Shown: positions 17,269 to 26,094 of the stretch, piece by piece | Layout: each line of letters starts with the position of its first letter | Position numbering within the stretch: position 1 is the stretch's first letter | Assembly: GCA_944321845.1 (NCBI GenBank) | Contig: CALUMT010000006.1 | Coordinates: forward strand, 1-60,059 | Length of the DNA stretch: 60,059 bases | Direction: 5' to 3' | Origin: an uncultured Butyricimonas sp. | Lineage (GTDB): Bacteria > Bacteroidota > Bacteroidia > Bacteroidales > Marinifilaceae | The notes under the pieces: generated by a model | The model's database searches: none | What the model was told of the DNA's origin: nothing | What the model saw: only the letters and a program-made list of their open reading frames with translations | Program-made: the position numbers and the translations under genes

Positions 17269-17306
17269 GACTTGCAGGGAAGTTACGGGGAACTTACAGG
17301 GAAGTT
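17269..17306. repeat. 11-bp phased array, second copy
   Basis: GACTT at 269, AAGTT at 280, AACTT at 291 and AAGTT at 302 (all +17000) are 11 bp apart, separated by G-rich 6-mers such as ACGGGG and ACAGGG. The alternating pentamers and the 11-bp spacing are as in the array at 232-280, while the spacers differ, so the pentamers and phasing are what is shared. Confidence 0.55.
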
Positions 17307-17484
17307 TGGGCAGGAATCGTCAACCTATCCAACTTCGAACCAGCATTTTATGACGACATTAAGCGTATTTTTCCAATACGAGTTAAAAACTATTGTTGAT
17401 TTCTTAATTATTTCTTAAAATATCATCCCCCGGGTGTCCCGGAAAGAATCGGGGGAAAAGGGAGACAGATTCCGGAAATTTTTC

Positions 17485-17492
17485 TACATTTG
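17485..17492 (+). promoter_or_regulatory. Putative -7 box of fumarase promoter
   Basis: TACATTTG matches TAnnTTTG; transcription would start near 17499, about 30 nt before the fumarase ATG. No -33 TTTG at the right distance. Confidence 0.45.
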
Positions 17493-17529
17493 CACGAGAC
17501 AAAATTTCAAACACTAAATAAATTACACG

Positions 17530-19140
17530 ATGGCAGAATTCAAGTATCAAGAACCGTTCCCGGTTCAAAAGGACAGCACGGAATACCGCCTGCTGACACG
17601 CGACCACGTGAAGACCATCACGGTAGACGGACGCGAAATACTGAAAGTTGAAAAGGAAGGGCTGGAACTCCTGGCCCGCGAGGCATACGCCGACGTATCG
17701 TTCTACCTGCGCGCTTCCCACCTGGAGAAACTGGCCAACATCCTCGCCGACCCGGAAGCCAGCGACAACGATAAATTCGTGGCCCATACCATGCTGATGA
17801 ACCAGGTGGTGGCCGCCGAGGGACAACTGCCCACCTGCCAGGACACGGGTACCGCCATCTGCATCGGCAAGAAGGGCGAGAACGTGTGGACGGGATGCAA
17901 CGACGCCGAGGCCATCTCCCGAGGCGTGTTCGAGACGTACCGCGACCGCAACCTGCGCTACTCCCAGGTGGTTCCCTTCTCCATGTTCAACGAGAAAAAC
18001 TCGGGCACAAACCTGCCCGCCCAGATAGACCTGTACGCCACGCCGGGCGACAAGTACGAGTTCCTCTTCATCACCAAGGGAGGGGGCTCCGCCAACAAGA
18101 CCTTCCTCTACCAGCAGACGAAGGCTCTGCTCACGGAGGAGGCGCTGACGAAATTCATCAAGCAGCACATCACGGACCTCGGGACGTCGGCCTGCCCGCC
18201 GTATCACCTGGCCGTGGTCATCGGCGGAACGTCGGCCGAGGCCTGCCTCACGACGGTGAAGAAAGCCTCCGCCGGGTATTACGACAACCTTCCCACCGAG
18301 GGCAACGAGGGCGGACAAGCCTTCCGCGACCTGGAATGGGAGGAGAAAATCCTGAAAATATGCCGCGACCTGGGTATCGGCGCCCAATTCGGTGGCAAGT
18401 ACTGGGTGCATGACGTGCGTGTCATCCGCCTGCCCCGCCACGCCGCCTCCTGCCCCGTGGGCATCGGCGTAAGCTGTAGCGCGGACCGCAACATCAAGGC
18501 GAAAATCACGAAGGAAGGTATCTTCCTCGAGCAACTGGAGAAGAACCCAGCCCGCTTCCTGCCGACCGAAACACCGGCCCTGGCCCCGGCCGTGAACATC
18601 GACCTCGACCGGCCGATGGACGAGGTACTAGCCGAACTGCGGAAGTACCCCATCAAAACGCGGTTGAACCTGTCGGGTACGCTCATCGTGGCCCGCGACA
18701 TCGCCCACGCCCGCATCAAAGCCATGCTGGATGCCGGGGAACCGATGCCGGAATATTTCAAGAAACACCCCATCTACTACGCCGGACCGGCCAAGACTCC
18801 CGCGGGTATGCCGTCGGGTAGTTTCGGACCGACGACTGCCGGACGTATGGACCCGTACGTCGACCTGTTCCAGGATCACGGCGGTTCAATGATCATGGTG
18901 GCCAAGGGTAACCGCTCGAAGGCGGTGACGGATGCCTGCCAGAAGCACGGCGGATTCTACCTGGGCTCCATCGGCGGACCGGCCGCAATCCTCGCCAAGG
19001 AGAGCATCAAGAGCGTGAAGGTGGTAGCCTTCGAGGAACTGGGCATGGAAGCCATCCGGGAAATCCGGGTGGAGAATTTCCCGGCATTCATCATCGTGGA
19101 TGACAAGGGGAACGACTTCTTCGCCGAGTGGGCACACTGA
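17530..19140 (+). CDS. Fumarate hydratase, class I (iron-sulfur)
   Basis: A 536-residue one-chain class I fumarase that interconverts fumarate and malate. Both halves are present: the N-terminal alpha-like half with the Fe-S ligand cysteines in [18 protein letters not shown] and [11 protein letters not shown], and a C-terminal beta-like half with [38 protein letters not shown] and KGNRSK. In anaerobic Bacteroidota this enzyme works in the reductive branch from oxaloacetate to succinate. The oxygen-sensitive 4Fe-4S cluster fits a gut anaerobe. The gene is monocistronic with its own promoter region and a terminator. A long antisense frame in this gene is a codon-bias shadow. Confidence 0.95.
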   Translation: MAEFKYQEPFPVQKDSTEYRLLTRDHVKTITVDGREILKVEKEGLELLAREAYADVSFYLRASHLEKLANILADPEASDNDKFVAHTMLMNQVVAAEGQLPTCQDTGTAICIGKKGENVWTGCNDAEAISRGVFETYRDRNLRYSQVVPFSMFNEKNSGTNLPAQIDLYATPGDKYEFLFITKGGGSANKTFLYQQTKALLTEEALTKFIKQHITDLGTSACPPYHLAVVIGGTSAEACLTTVKKASAGYYDNLPTEGNEGGQAFRDLEWEEKILKICRDLGIGAQFGGKYWVHDVRVIRLPRHAASCPVGIGVSCSADRNIKAKITKEGIFLEQLEKNPARFLPTETPALAPAVNIDLDRPMDEVLAELRKYPIKTRLNLSGTLIVARDIAHARIKAMLDAGEPMPEYFKKHPIYYAGPAKTPAGMPSGSFGPTTAGRMDPYVDLFQDHGGSMIMVAKGNRSKAVTDACQKHGGFYLGSIGGPAAILAKESIKSVKVVAFEELGMEAIREIRVENFPAFIIVDDKGNDFFAEWAH

Positions 19141-19265
19141 TAACGGCCGGGCAAGGGGGGAAAAGCCTCCCGGCCCGGGCTGAAAACGGAAGGACAATCC
19201 TTTCCCCCGGGGTGATTCCCGGGCACGAGATAACCCGCGGGCGATTCCGCCACGGGCTGAAAAGA

Positions 19266-19310
19266 AAAGAGACGGGTGGCCGATGGCCACACCGTCTCTT
19301 TCTTTTTTAC
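19266..19310. terminator. Bidirectional terminator, fumarase and sulfur fusion genes
   Basis: AAAGAGACGG-GTGGCC pairs with GGCCAC-A-CCGTCTCTTT (one bulged base), followed by CTTTTTT on the plus strand and by TTTTCTTTTC on the minus strand. It can end both convergent transcripts. Confidence 0.8.
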
Positions 19311-19371
19311 GCCCGACCGCATTTCCAACGACGGCCGGGAGCACGCACCCAGCTCCCCGGACAGTCTTTAT

Positions 19372-22008
19372 TTATATGAACAGGTTCACGTTGGCATCCT
19401 CCGCACGCTCGAGGTAGGAGGCAACACCGCCCACCTTCACCCCGTCGAGCAACTCCTCGGGACGCACGCCCATCACGTCCATCGACATCTGGCAGGCGAT
19501 GAATTCCACGCCGGCTTCCCGGGCCTGCGCCATGAGTCGCTCGAGGGAATCGACTCCCTTGTCACGCATCACGCGGCGCATCATCCCCGTACCCATGCCG
19601 AACATGTGCATCTTGGAGAGCTTCAGGGAACGGGAACCCGCAGGCATCATCCAGCCGAAAGCACGCTCGACGAGCGACTTGCGGACGCGGGGCGGACGCT
19701 CGCGCTTGATGACATTCAGCCCCCAGAAGGTGAAAAACATGGTCACCTTCCGGCCGAGGGAGGCCGCACCGTTGGCGATAACGAAGGAGGCCAGCGCCCG
19801 GTCGAGGTCGTCGCTGAAGACGACTATGGTCTTCGCTTCGGGCAAGGAAGCCACCGGGGCTGACGCCCCGGGATTTTTCACGCCCCGGGCTACCCAGGCA
19901 GTAATGATGCCCCGCTCGTTGGCGAGGGAGAGGAGACGGTTGCCCGTCACCCGTGCCCAAGCCTCCACGTCGCGGGCAAAGCCGGGATCGGTAGCCTTAA
20001 TCTCCAGGCATTCCCCCTCGGCGAGGGAATCGACGCCCTCCTTCAACCGCCGCACCGGCCCGGGGCATTGCAAGCCACAGGCATCCACGCGGAGAGAGAC
20101 CGGGCAATCGTCTGCCGGGGCAGGACTTCCACCGTCCGAGGCAGCACCCCCCGATGCCGCTGTCGAGCAACAGCCGGCAGCCGAAGCAACCGCGGATTTA
20201 CCGGCCACGACCGAGTTCCCGGAAGCCGCCGCGGAACAGCAGGAGGAGCCATTGCCCGTATTCTGTCGACCTCTTCCCGAACCGTCGGGACAGCCGCCCC
20301 CGTTCCCCGGGAAGAGATTACCCGATAGCGGGGCATGAACGGCCTGCCAGGTCTTGAATCCCCCGGTGAGGTTCCAGGCCTCGATGCCATGCCCGGCCAG
20401 GAGACGGGCCGCCAGGTAACCCCGCAAACCAACGGCACAGTAGACCACGACGCGTTTGTCCCGGGGCAGTTCGCCAAGACGGCCTCGCAACTCGTCGACG
20501 GGAATATTCACCGCTCCCGGAATCATTCCCAGGGCACACTCATCCGCCGTACGCGTATCCACGAGGAAGGTCTTTCCCGAGGGCAGGGCATCGAGTTCCC
20601 GCCAGCTGATGGGCTTCACCCGCCCGGCGAGGATATTGTCGGCCACGAAGCCGGCCATATTCACGGGGTCCTTCGCCGAGGAATAGGGAGGTGCGTAGGC
20701 CTGCTCGAGTTCCATCAGGTCATACACCGTGCCGCCCTGGCGAATGACCGCCGCCATCATCTCCAGCCGCTTGTCCGCCCCGTCATAACCCACCACCTGC
20801 GCCCCGAGGAGCTTGCCGGAAGTCGGGTCGAAATTCACCTTGATGGTCATCGGGATAGCCCCGGGGTAATAGCCGGCGTGGGAAGCGGGATGCACGATGG
20901 CCTCGCGATAGACCATGCCGTTACGCTCCAGCAACTTCGCCGACATACCGGTGGCCCCGACGGTGAGGTCGAACACCTTCGCGATAGCGGTATTAATCGC
21001 CCCCTTGTAGACGGACGTATTACCGAGAACAACATTGTCGGCACAGATACGTCCCTGCTTGTTGGCCGGTCCGGCCAGGAAAGAAAGGGAAGGCTTGCCC
21101 GTCAGGGGATGGGGAAACTCGATGGCATCGCCCACGGCGTAGATATCAGGATCGGAGGTCTGCAGGTGTTCGTTAACCCAGATACCCCCTGTCTCACCCA
21201 CCCGCAAGCCAGCTTCCCGGGCAAAGCGGGCATCCGGGCGTACCCCGATGGAAAGAATCACCATATCGACCACCACACGGCCACCGTCACGGAAGGAAAC
21301 GGCAATTCCCTCCCCCTCGCGGGCAAAGCCCGTCACGGCTTCCCTCAGGCGAAGTCCCACGCCCTTCTCCTCGAGGTGGCGATGCACGGGGGAGGCAATC
21401 TCAAAGTCGACGGGAGTCATCACCTGGTCGGCCATCTCCACGACGGCCACATCCACGCCGAGAGCGTGCAGGTTCTCCGCCATCTCGAGGCCGATGAAAC
21501 CGGCCCCGACAATCAACGCCCGACGGATACCCTGGCGGGAAACGTGAGCCTTGATACGATCGGTATCCGCCACGTTGCGGAGCGTGAAGATTCCCTCCGT
21601 ATCGATACCCGGCAGCGGCGGACGTACCGGTTCGGCTCCCGGCGAGAGGATGAGCTTGTCGTAGGCGAGTTCCGTCTCCCGCCCCGTGTTCAAATCGCGA
21701 AGCAGGACGGTCTTTCCCACGGGATTAACCCGAACCGCCTCCGTGCGTACCCGTACATCCACCCGGAAACGGGTAGCGAATCCCTCGGCCGTCTGCACGA
21801 AAAGCTTCTCCCGTTCGGCAATCACATCACCGATATAATAGGGCAAACCGCAATTGGCATAGGAAATATACGCTCCCCGCTCGACAAGGACGATCTCCGC
21901 CCCTTCGTCCAAACGGCGTAAACGGGCCGCCGCAGATGCTCCGCCGGCAACGCCCCCGATGATCACGTAGGTTTTTGGTTTCTCGCTGGTGTTCTTCTGT
22001 TCTTTCAT
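19372..22008 (-). CDS. CoA-disulfide reductase-like/rhodanese/TusA/DsrE fusion
   Basis: An 878-residue cytoplasmic multidomain sulfur enzyme. Residues 1 to about 460 form a pyridine nucleotide-disulfide oxidoreductase with an FAD motif (IIGGVAGGASAAARLRR), a single redox Cys53 (SYANCGLPYYIG) as in CoA-disulfide and polysulfide reductases, and a second Rossmann motif (VGAGFIGLEMAE). A rhodanese domain follows with Cys524 in YCAVGLRG. A Gly/Ser/Ala linker at about 563-635 carries CC pairs at 590-591 and 613-614 plus Cys573. A TusA domain has Cys644 and Cys648 (DACGLQCPGP), and the C-terminal DsrE-like domain (about 725-878) has Cys839. Together they could relay persulfide sulfur between domains. 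Encoded 68 bp after the ArsR regulator, so probably one operon. Confidence 0.9.
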   Translation of the reverse strand: MKEQKNTSEKPKTYVIIGGVAGGASAAARLRRLDEGAEIVLVERGAYISYANCGLPYYIGDVIAEREKLFVQTAEGFATRFRVDVRVRTEAVRVNPVGKTVLLRDLNTGRETELAYDKLILSPGAEPVRPPLPGIDTEGIFTLRNVADTDRIKAHVSRQGIRRALIVGAGFIGLEMAENLHALGVDVAVVEMADQVMTPVDFEIASPVHRHLEEKGVGLRLREAVTGFAREGEGIAVSFRDGGRVVVDMVILSIGVRPDARFAREAGLRVGETGGIWVNEHLQTSDPDIYAVGDAIEFPHPLTGKPSLSFLAGPANKQGRICADNVVLGNTSVYKGAINTAIAKVFDLTVGATGMSAKLLERNGMVYREAIVHPASHAGYYPGAIPMTIKVNFDPTSGKLLGAQVVGYDGADKRLEMMAAVIRQGGTVYDLMELEQAYAPPYSSAKDPVNMAGFVADNILAGRVKPISWRELDALPSGKTFLVDTRTADECALGMIPGAVNIPVDELRGRLGELPRDKRVVVYCAVGLRGYLAARLLAGHGIEAWNLTGGFKTWQAVHAPLSGNLFPGNGGGCPDGSGRGRQNTGNGSSCCSAAASGNSVVAGKSAVASAAGCCSTAASGGAASDGGSPAPADDCPVSLRVDACGLQCPGPVRRLKEGVDSLAEGECLEIKATDPGFARDVEAWARVTGNRLLSLANERGIITAWVARGVKNPGASAPVASLPEAKTIVVFSDDLDRALASFVIANGAASLGRKVTMFFTFWGLNVIKRERPPRVRKSLVERAFGWMMPAGSRSLKLSKMHMFGMGTGMMRRVMRDKGVDSLERLMAQAREAGVEFIACQMSMDVMGVRPEELLDGVKVGGVASYLERAEDANVNLFI

Positions 22009-22076
22009 ATCTCTTTGGTTTTATGTATTATCAAATAGTTAAATATACATTTATATATTAAGGTAAAAAAATACCC

Positions 22077-22373
22077 TTAACGGGTACACTTCATCATGCA
22101 GCGCATGGCTCCCGTAACCCGGTCGTCGGCCAGGGCGTAGAAGGCATTGCGTCCTTCCCGGCGCAGTACAAGAATCCCCTTGGCCAGCATATCGTTCAGG
22201 TGGTGGGATATCAGAGCCTGACTGCACTCCATCCGCTCGCAAATGTCGGAAACATTCATCTCCCCGTTGTGGGACAAGAGGCAGATAATCCGCAGGCGGT
22301 TGGGATGAGCCACCGCTTTAAGGGTGTAGGCCAGGCGTTCCAAATCTTCTTTCGTTAAGCATTCTTCTGACAT
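22077..22373 (-). CDS. ArsR-family transcriptional regulator, Cys-rich
   Basis: A 98-residue winged-helix repressor. KAVAHPNRLRIICLL and the recognition helix region CSQALISHHLNDM are typical of ArsR/SmtB proteins, followed by the wing RREGRNAFYAL. It has six cysteines: 5, 31, 45, 50, 92 and 96. The C-terminal CMMKC is unusual and could sense a metal or persulfide. Related ArsR proteins in other bacteria respond to polysulfide. It lies just upstream of the sulfur-transfer fusion gene, and a palindrome sits between the -33 and -7 boxes of its promoter, so it most likely represses its own operon. The inducer is inferred, not shown. Confidence 0.92.
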   Translation of the reverse strand: MSEECLTKEDLERLAYTLKAVAHPNRLRIICLLSHNGEMNVSDICERMECSQALISHHLNDMLAKGILVLRREGRNAFYALADDRVTGAMRCMMKCTR

Positions 22374-22394
22374 ATCTCTCGTTTTTTAGATGCA

Positions 22395-22426
22395 CAAATA
22401 TATAAACATTCATTTGAATATACAAA
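22395..22426 (-). promoter_or_regulatory. arsR promoter with embedded operator palindrome
   Basis: On the minus strand TTTG (22423-22426), a 20-bp spacer and TATATTTG (22395-22402) match the Bacteroidales promoter consensus exactly. Within the spacer lies the perfect palindrome ATTCAAATGAAT (22408-22419). A regulator bound there would block polymerase, the expected layout for ArsR autorepression. Confidence 0.75.
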
Positions 22427-22472
22427 TCTTCCCTTGAAAAAAATAAGAAGAAATTCTCTCGCCGAGACAGGC

Positions 22473-22505
22473 AAAATAAAAAGGATGCCCGCGGGGGACA
22501 TCCTT
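22473..22505 (-). terminator. Rubredoxin gene terminator
   Basis: On the minus strand AAGGATGTCCCC pairs with GGGCATCCTT and is followed by TTTATTTT. It ends the rubredoxin transcript about 25 nt after the stop codon. Confidence 0.85.
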
Positions 22506-22529
22506 ATCTAAAGGTTAAACACTTCACTT

Positions 22530-22694
22530 TCACTCTTCAACCGGCTCGAAATCCTCTTTCCCGACGCCGCAGAGCGGGCAAACCCAATCTGCCGGGATAT
22601 CCTCGAAAGCCGTTCCCGGAGCGATACCGCTGTCCGGATCCCCTACCGCGGGGTCATAAACGTAATTACAAACTGTGCAAACGTACTTTTTCAT
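22530..22694 (-). CDS. Rubredoxin
   Basis: A 54-residue rubredoxin, a small cytoplasmic electron carrier with one iron held by four cysteines. The two CxxC pairs are clear: [15 protein letters not shown] at the start and [15 protein letters not shown] at the end, with the conserved [17 protein letters not shown] between them. In anaerobes it passes electrons to rubrerythrin, superoxide reductase or other oxygen-defence enzymes; none is next to it here. It is a single gene with its own terminator, between the ArsR operon and miaA. Confidence 0.96.
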   Translation of the reverse strand: MKKYVCTVCNYVYDPAVGDPDSGIAPGTAFEDIPADWVCPLCGVGKEDFEPVEE

Positions 22695-22798
22695 TGTATT
22701 ATTAAATTTGGTTTACGCGAATATAAAATAAAAACGGAAAACCACTACTATTTTCCAAAAAATTTGTCGTTCCAGCCAAACAAAAAAGGAAAATTCAT

Positions 22799-23701
22799 TC
22801 ACCGCATCAACTCCCGCACCCGTTGCAGCACGGCTTCACCCTCATCGGGATGAAACCAATGGATGGAAGGGTTGCGGCGGAACCAGGACAACTGTTTCTT
22901 GGCATAGTTGCGCGTGTTGCGCTTAATGAGCCGGATGGCCTCCTCGCGGGAGGTTTTCCCGTCGAAATAATCGAACCATTCCTTGTATCCAACGGTGTTC
23001 AGGGCATTCAGGTGACGCAGCGGATAAAGGGCACGAGCCTCTTCCTCGAATCCCTCGGCGACCATCTGGTCCACCCGCCGATTGATGCGGTCGTAGAGTT
23101 CCTCCCGCTCACGATTTAATCCAATCTTGATAATGGAGAAGTCGCGTTGCTTCACGGTATCGGTCAGGAAGGAAGAATAAGGCCGCCCGGCCGAAAGGCA
23201 GACTTCCACGGCATGCACTACCCGCCGCCCGTTGCGCAAATCCACGCGACGATAATGCTCGGGATCGAGCTGAAGAAGCATTTCCTGGAGATGGGCCAAT
23301 CCCTTCTCCTCGAAGAGACATTTCACCTCCTCCCGTACATCGGGACGTACATCGGGAACCTCGTCGATTCCCTCGCACACAGCATCGATATACATCATGG
23401 AGCCGCCCGTCATCAACACGGCATCCCGCTCGCGGAAAAGCTCGCGGAGGAGGGCCAGGGCCTGTTGCTCGAATTGCCAGCAATTGAAATAATCCCGCGC
23501 AGAAACGGTCTGTATGAAAAAATGAGGGACAGCGGCCAACTGTTCACGAGTCGGCACGGCTGTCCCTATAGTCATTTCCTTATAAATCTGCCGCGAATCG
23601 CAGGACACCACGGGTGATCCCAACGCCCGGGCAAGCCCGATGCTCAAATCGGTCTTCCCCACTCCCGTGGGACCGAGCAGGACGATCAGGTTCTTCCCCA
23701 T
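22799..23701 (-). CDS. miaA: tRNA dimethylallyltransferase
   Basis: A 300-residue MiaA, which transfers a dimethylallyl group to N6 of A37 in tRNAs that read UNN codons. It has the P-loop GPTGVGKTDLSIGLAR at residues 10-25, SCDSRQIYKEMTIGTA, the DYFNCWQFEQQA region and the C-terminal NTVGYKEWFDYFDG and NTRNYAKKQLSWFRR that contact tRNA. Length is normal. It lies 3 bp after the acidic-tailed PRiA4_ORF3-like gene, so they are probably co-transcribed. Confidence 0.96.
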   Translation of the reverse strand: MGKNLIVLLGPTGVGKTDLSIGLARALGSPVVSCDSRQIYKEMTIGTAVPTREQLAAVPHFFIQTVSARDYFNCWQFEQQALALLRELFRERDAVLMTGGSMMYIDAVCEGIDEVPDVRPDVREEVKCLFEEKGLAHLQEMLLQLDPEHYRRVDLRNGRRVVHAVEVCLSAGRPYSSFLTDTVKQRDFSIIKIGLNREREELYDRINRRVDQMVAEGFEEEARALYPLRHLNALNTVGYKEWFDYFDGKTSREEAIRLIKRNTRNYAKKQLSWFRRNPSIHWFHPDEGEAVLQRVRELMR

Positions 23702-23704
23702 GAA

Positions 23705-24319
23705 TCACAGCTTGTCGATATAATCGTCCAGGCTCTCGTAACGCTCGTCACGGTAGTAGTCATCATCGTCGTAACTGCTGCGGCGGCGAGGTTTACGGTC
23801 CTCGTCATCGTAATCATCGTTCCCGAATTCCTCCATGAAACTGTCATCGTAATCGCCGTCGTATTCCTCCTCGGGACTGTCAATCTCCCAGTCGTCGTTA
23901 TCCCCGTCATAGAAAGTCTGCTCGGGAATATCGCCCTCGCAACAGAGGCAAACGGGCAGCACGTCGGAAGAATCACGGTGATACTCGCCGGCAAATTCCA
24001 CGCGCAGGTACTTATTATTGAAGAAATCGTACACGTATTCCAACTCCAGACACCCGGGTTTCACGACATCAGAAATCTTCGTGTTGTCCATCACGAGGGT
24101 GGCATTCTCCTCATCATCCGACATATCCATCAAGGCAATCTCCTTCACGCGGTTTCCCATGCGGTCCAGGGTGAAGAAAGAAGCCATCTGGGAACGGTCA
24201 TAATTCAACGTCTCCACGATCTTGTCGTAGAAATCCAGGAAAGTCTGCTCTCCATTGATGGCGATCTCGCATCTAAAATCCGAGCTGTCCGGTAAACTGA
24301 TTTCAAATCTGTAGTCCAT
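23705..24319 (-). CDS. PRiA4_ORF3-like protein with acidic tail
   Basis: A protein of about 204 residues. Its N-terminal 140 residues (MDYRFEISLPDSSDFRCEIA, then FLDFYDKIVETLNYDRSQM and a FFTLD segment) resemble the plasmid pRiA4b ORF-3 fold, a beta-rich domain of unknown function. The last 60 residues are a strongly acidic, Tyr- and Asp-rich disordered tail with a short basic patch (RKPRRRSS). It has no signal peptide and is expected in the cytoplasm. I take the ATG at 24319 since the 17 residues upstream do not fit. It sits between a class V aminotransferase and miaA on the same strand. No function can be assigned. Confidence 0.65.
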   Translation of the reverse strand: MDYRFEISLPDSSDFRCEIAINGEQTFLDFYDKIVETLNYDRSQMASFFTLDRMGNRVKEIALMDMSDDEENATLVMDNTKISDVVKPGCLELEYVYDFFNNKYLRVEFAGEYHRDSSDVLPVCLCCEGDIPEQTFYDGDNDDWEIDSPEEEYDGDYDDSFMEEFGNDDYDDEDRKPRRRSSYDDDDYYRDERYESLDDYIDKL

Positions 24320-24359
24320 ATTATTGCAATTTTGTATTTTTCCCCGATAGTTGATTGAT

Positions 24360-25451
24360 TCAAATGTCATGCACGACGGTTTCCAAGATATCCATCGCTT
24401 CCTTCAACAGGTTCATGTTGGCCTGGGTTCCCATGTGGCCGATGCGAAAAACTTTGCCGGCCAGGCAACCGTAATTGCCACCCACGACCATTCCCTGCTC
24501 CCGCAAATCATTGTCCAGTTGTTTCCACGTGAGCGCGGAAGGCACGTAAACGGCCGTTACCGTCGGCGAGCAGATCGCACCCTCCACGGGATAAAGCTTC
24601 AAATCCATCTTGCGGATGCGGTCACGGCAATACTTGGCCACTTTCTCGTGGCGGGCGATACAACTGTCCAGCCCTTCCTCGAGAATCAGCTCACAGGCCC
24701 GTTTCAACTGGGCGGTTCCCTGCCAATAAGGCGTGTAGGGGAAGTAAGCCGTCTCCGTGGCTGTCAGGAAAGGCAACAATGCCTCGTAGCCCACGTATTT
24801 CACCTGCTTCACGATATCCCAGGCCTGATCACTCACGGCAAGGAATGACATGCTGGCCGGAGCGGAAAGGCATTTCTGCGAACCACCGAGAGCGAGGTCG
24901 ACATGCCAGTCGTCCACGTGAATCGGAGTACCGCCCACCCCGGAAACAATATCCACGCACAAGAGGGGTACCCCGTACTTCACTTTAAGGTCACCGATCT
25001 CCTGAACGGGGTTCATCGTCCCGCTGGGGGTCTCATTCTGCACCATGGTAATCATCTTGGGTTGGAACTCCCGGATAGCCTTCTCTATGGCATCGAAATC
25101 GCGGAAGGTCTCGTCGTAACCGAAAGCGAGCAGGCGGGTCTCACAGCCGATGGCTTTCGCCATATCGGCAAACCCCTCCCCGAACAAGCCGGTAGAGAGA
25201 ACCAGCACCCGGTCACCCGGCAGCAAGGTGCTCTTCAAGGCCGTCCAAAGGCCCAGCATACCCTCGCCCGTCTGGATGACCACCCGGTTCTTGGTACGCA
25301 TGATCTGCTGTAACAATGCTTCTGTCTCCAGATATAATTTAACGTATTCCGGCTCCAAGTCGGCAGAGCCAAAATTCTGAGCCGCCACGTTCAGGATTTC
25401 CCGCGGCACACTCACCGGTCCCGGCACTAAGGGTATCAGATATTTCTCCAT
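24360..25451 (-). CDS. Class V aminotransferase, alanine/serine-glyoxylate type
   Basis: A 363-residue PLP enzyme of aminotransferase class V, closest in pattern to alanine-glyoxylate, serine-glyoxylate and ureidoglycine-glyoxylate aminotransferases. The start PGPVSVPREIL is typical. TGEGMLGLWTALKS binds the cofactor phosphate, VDIVSGVGGTPI carries the conserved Asp, and LGGSQKCLSAP holds the Schiff-base Lys (about residue 195). The C-terminal RIGHMG binds the substrate carboxylate. The exact donor and acceptor cannot be read from the sequence, and no purine-degradation genes are nearby to favour the ureidoglycine version. It is the first gene of a possible minus-strand run with the PRiA4-like gene and miaA. 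Confidence 0.88.
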   Translation of the reverse strand: MEKYLIPLVPGPVSVPREILNVAAQNFGSADLEPEYVKLYLETEALLQQIMRTKNRVVIQTGEGMLGLWTALKSTLLPGDRVLVLSTGLFGEGFADMAKAIGCETRLLAFGYDETFRDFDAIEKAIREFQPKMITMVQNETPSGTMNPVQEIGDLKVKYGVPLLCVDIVSGVGGTPIHVDDWHVDLALGGSQKCLSAPASMSFLAVSDQAWDIVKQVKYVGYEALLPFLTATETAYFPYTPYWQGTAQLKRACELILEEGLDSCIARHEKVAKYCRDRIRKMDLKLYPVEGAICSPTVTAVYVPSALTWKQLDNDLREQGMVVGGNYGCLAGKVFRIGHMGTQANMNLLKEAMDILETVVHDI

Positions 25452-25696
25452 TTCTCCTGTAATTGTATAACTTAGTTAAACCTCATGTCGTCCTGGCTAT
25501 TACCCCACCCGGGAAAAACAGCCATCACGAGTGACGCAAATCTATAAAGAAGATTTTTAAATACACGCAAGATTCGAAAAAAAACCATACGTCTCCAAAA
25601 AATTAAATAAACCGGCAGACAAGGAGGAATCCCTACATATTTCATGAAAAAGAATGAAGAGAAAAAGGTTTTACGTGTTTGGATAAAATAAAGTAT

Positions 25697-25704
25697 TATA
25701 TTTG
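25697..25704 (+). promoter_or_regulatory. Putative -7 box of rsfS-ftsH operon
   Basis: TATATTTG matches TAnnTTTG, 26 bp before the rsfS start. The nearest TTTG (25678-25681) is only 15 bp away, shorter than the usual 19-21, so the -33 element is unsure. The rest of the 279-bp divergent spacer (25452-25730) shows nothing else recognisable. Confidence 0.45.
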
Positions 25705-25730
25705 TAGTCGCTATAGAACATGTTTTTGGA

Positions 25731-26084
25731 ATGAGTGCTGAAGAAAGATTAGTCACCCAAGTGATCAACACCTTACAGGAGCACAAGGGTTTAGATATAA
25801 CAAAGATTGATTTAAGAAGGATAGAGAATTGCTTTTGTCGTTTCTTCGTAATCTGCCACGGAACGTCCAATACGCACGTGAGCAGCATGGCAGATTTTGT
25901 TTACGACGACGTGAACGAGCAGCTGCGGGAACGCCCCCTGCACGTGGAAGGCAGTGATCAGGCTCAGTGGATAGTCATGGACTATGGCGATGTGGTTGTC
26001 CATATTTTCCAGAAGGAACAACGGGATTTTTACCAACTGGAGGATTTTTGGATGGATGCGGAAATTAGTAAGTATTCAGAATAA
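25731..26084 (+). CDS. rsfS: Ribosome silencing factor RsfS (Iojap)
   Basis: A 117-residue RsfS/YbeB/Iojap protein that binds ribosomal protein uL14 and blocks joining of the subunits when nutrients run low. The family blocks are visible: FFVICHGTSNTHVSSMADFV, the EGSDQAQWIVMDYGDVVVHIF segment and DFYQLEDFWMDAE. Length is normal. It heads a plus-strand housekeeping run and is 10 bp upstream of ftsH. Confidence 0.96.
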   Translation: MSAEERLVTQVINTLQEHKGLDITKIDLRRIENCFCRFFVICHGTSNTHVSSMADFVYDDVNEQLRERPLHVEGSDQAQWIVMDYGDVVVHIFQKEQRDFYQLEDFWMDAEISKYSE

Positions 26085-26094
26085 TAAAACAGAT

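Larger units (their letters stand above)
17097..17529. other. Intergenic region upstream of fumarase
   Basis: Divergent spacer of 433 bp between the M48 protease gene (-) and fumarase (+). It holds a phased pentamer array at 17269-17306 and, close to the fumarase gene, an AT-rich stretch with a TACATTTG -7-like box at 17485-17492. No gene or RNA is recognised. Confidence 0.6.

Noticed and set aside
17404-18534. 376-residue frame antisense to fumarase
   Set aside because: The fumarase reading frame is fully conserved; the antisense frame has no domain likeness.
20335-21921. 528-residue frame antisense to the sulfur fusion gene
   Set aside because: His/Gly/Arg-rich shadow of a gene with all active-site motifs intact on the other strand.
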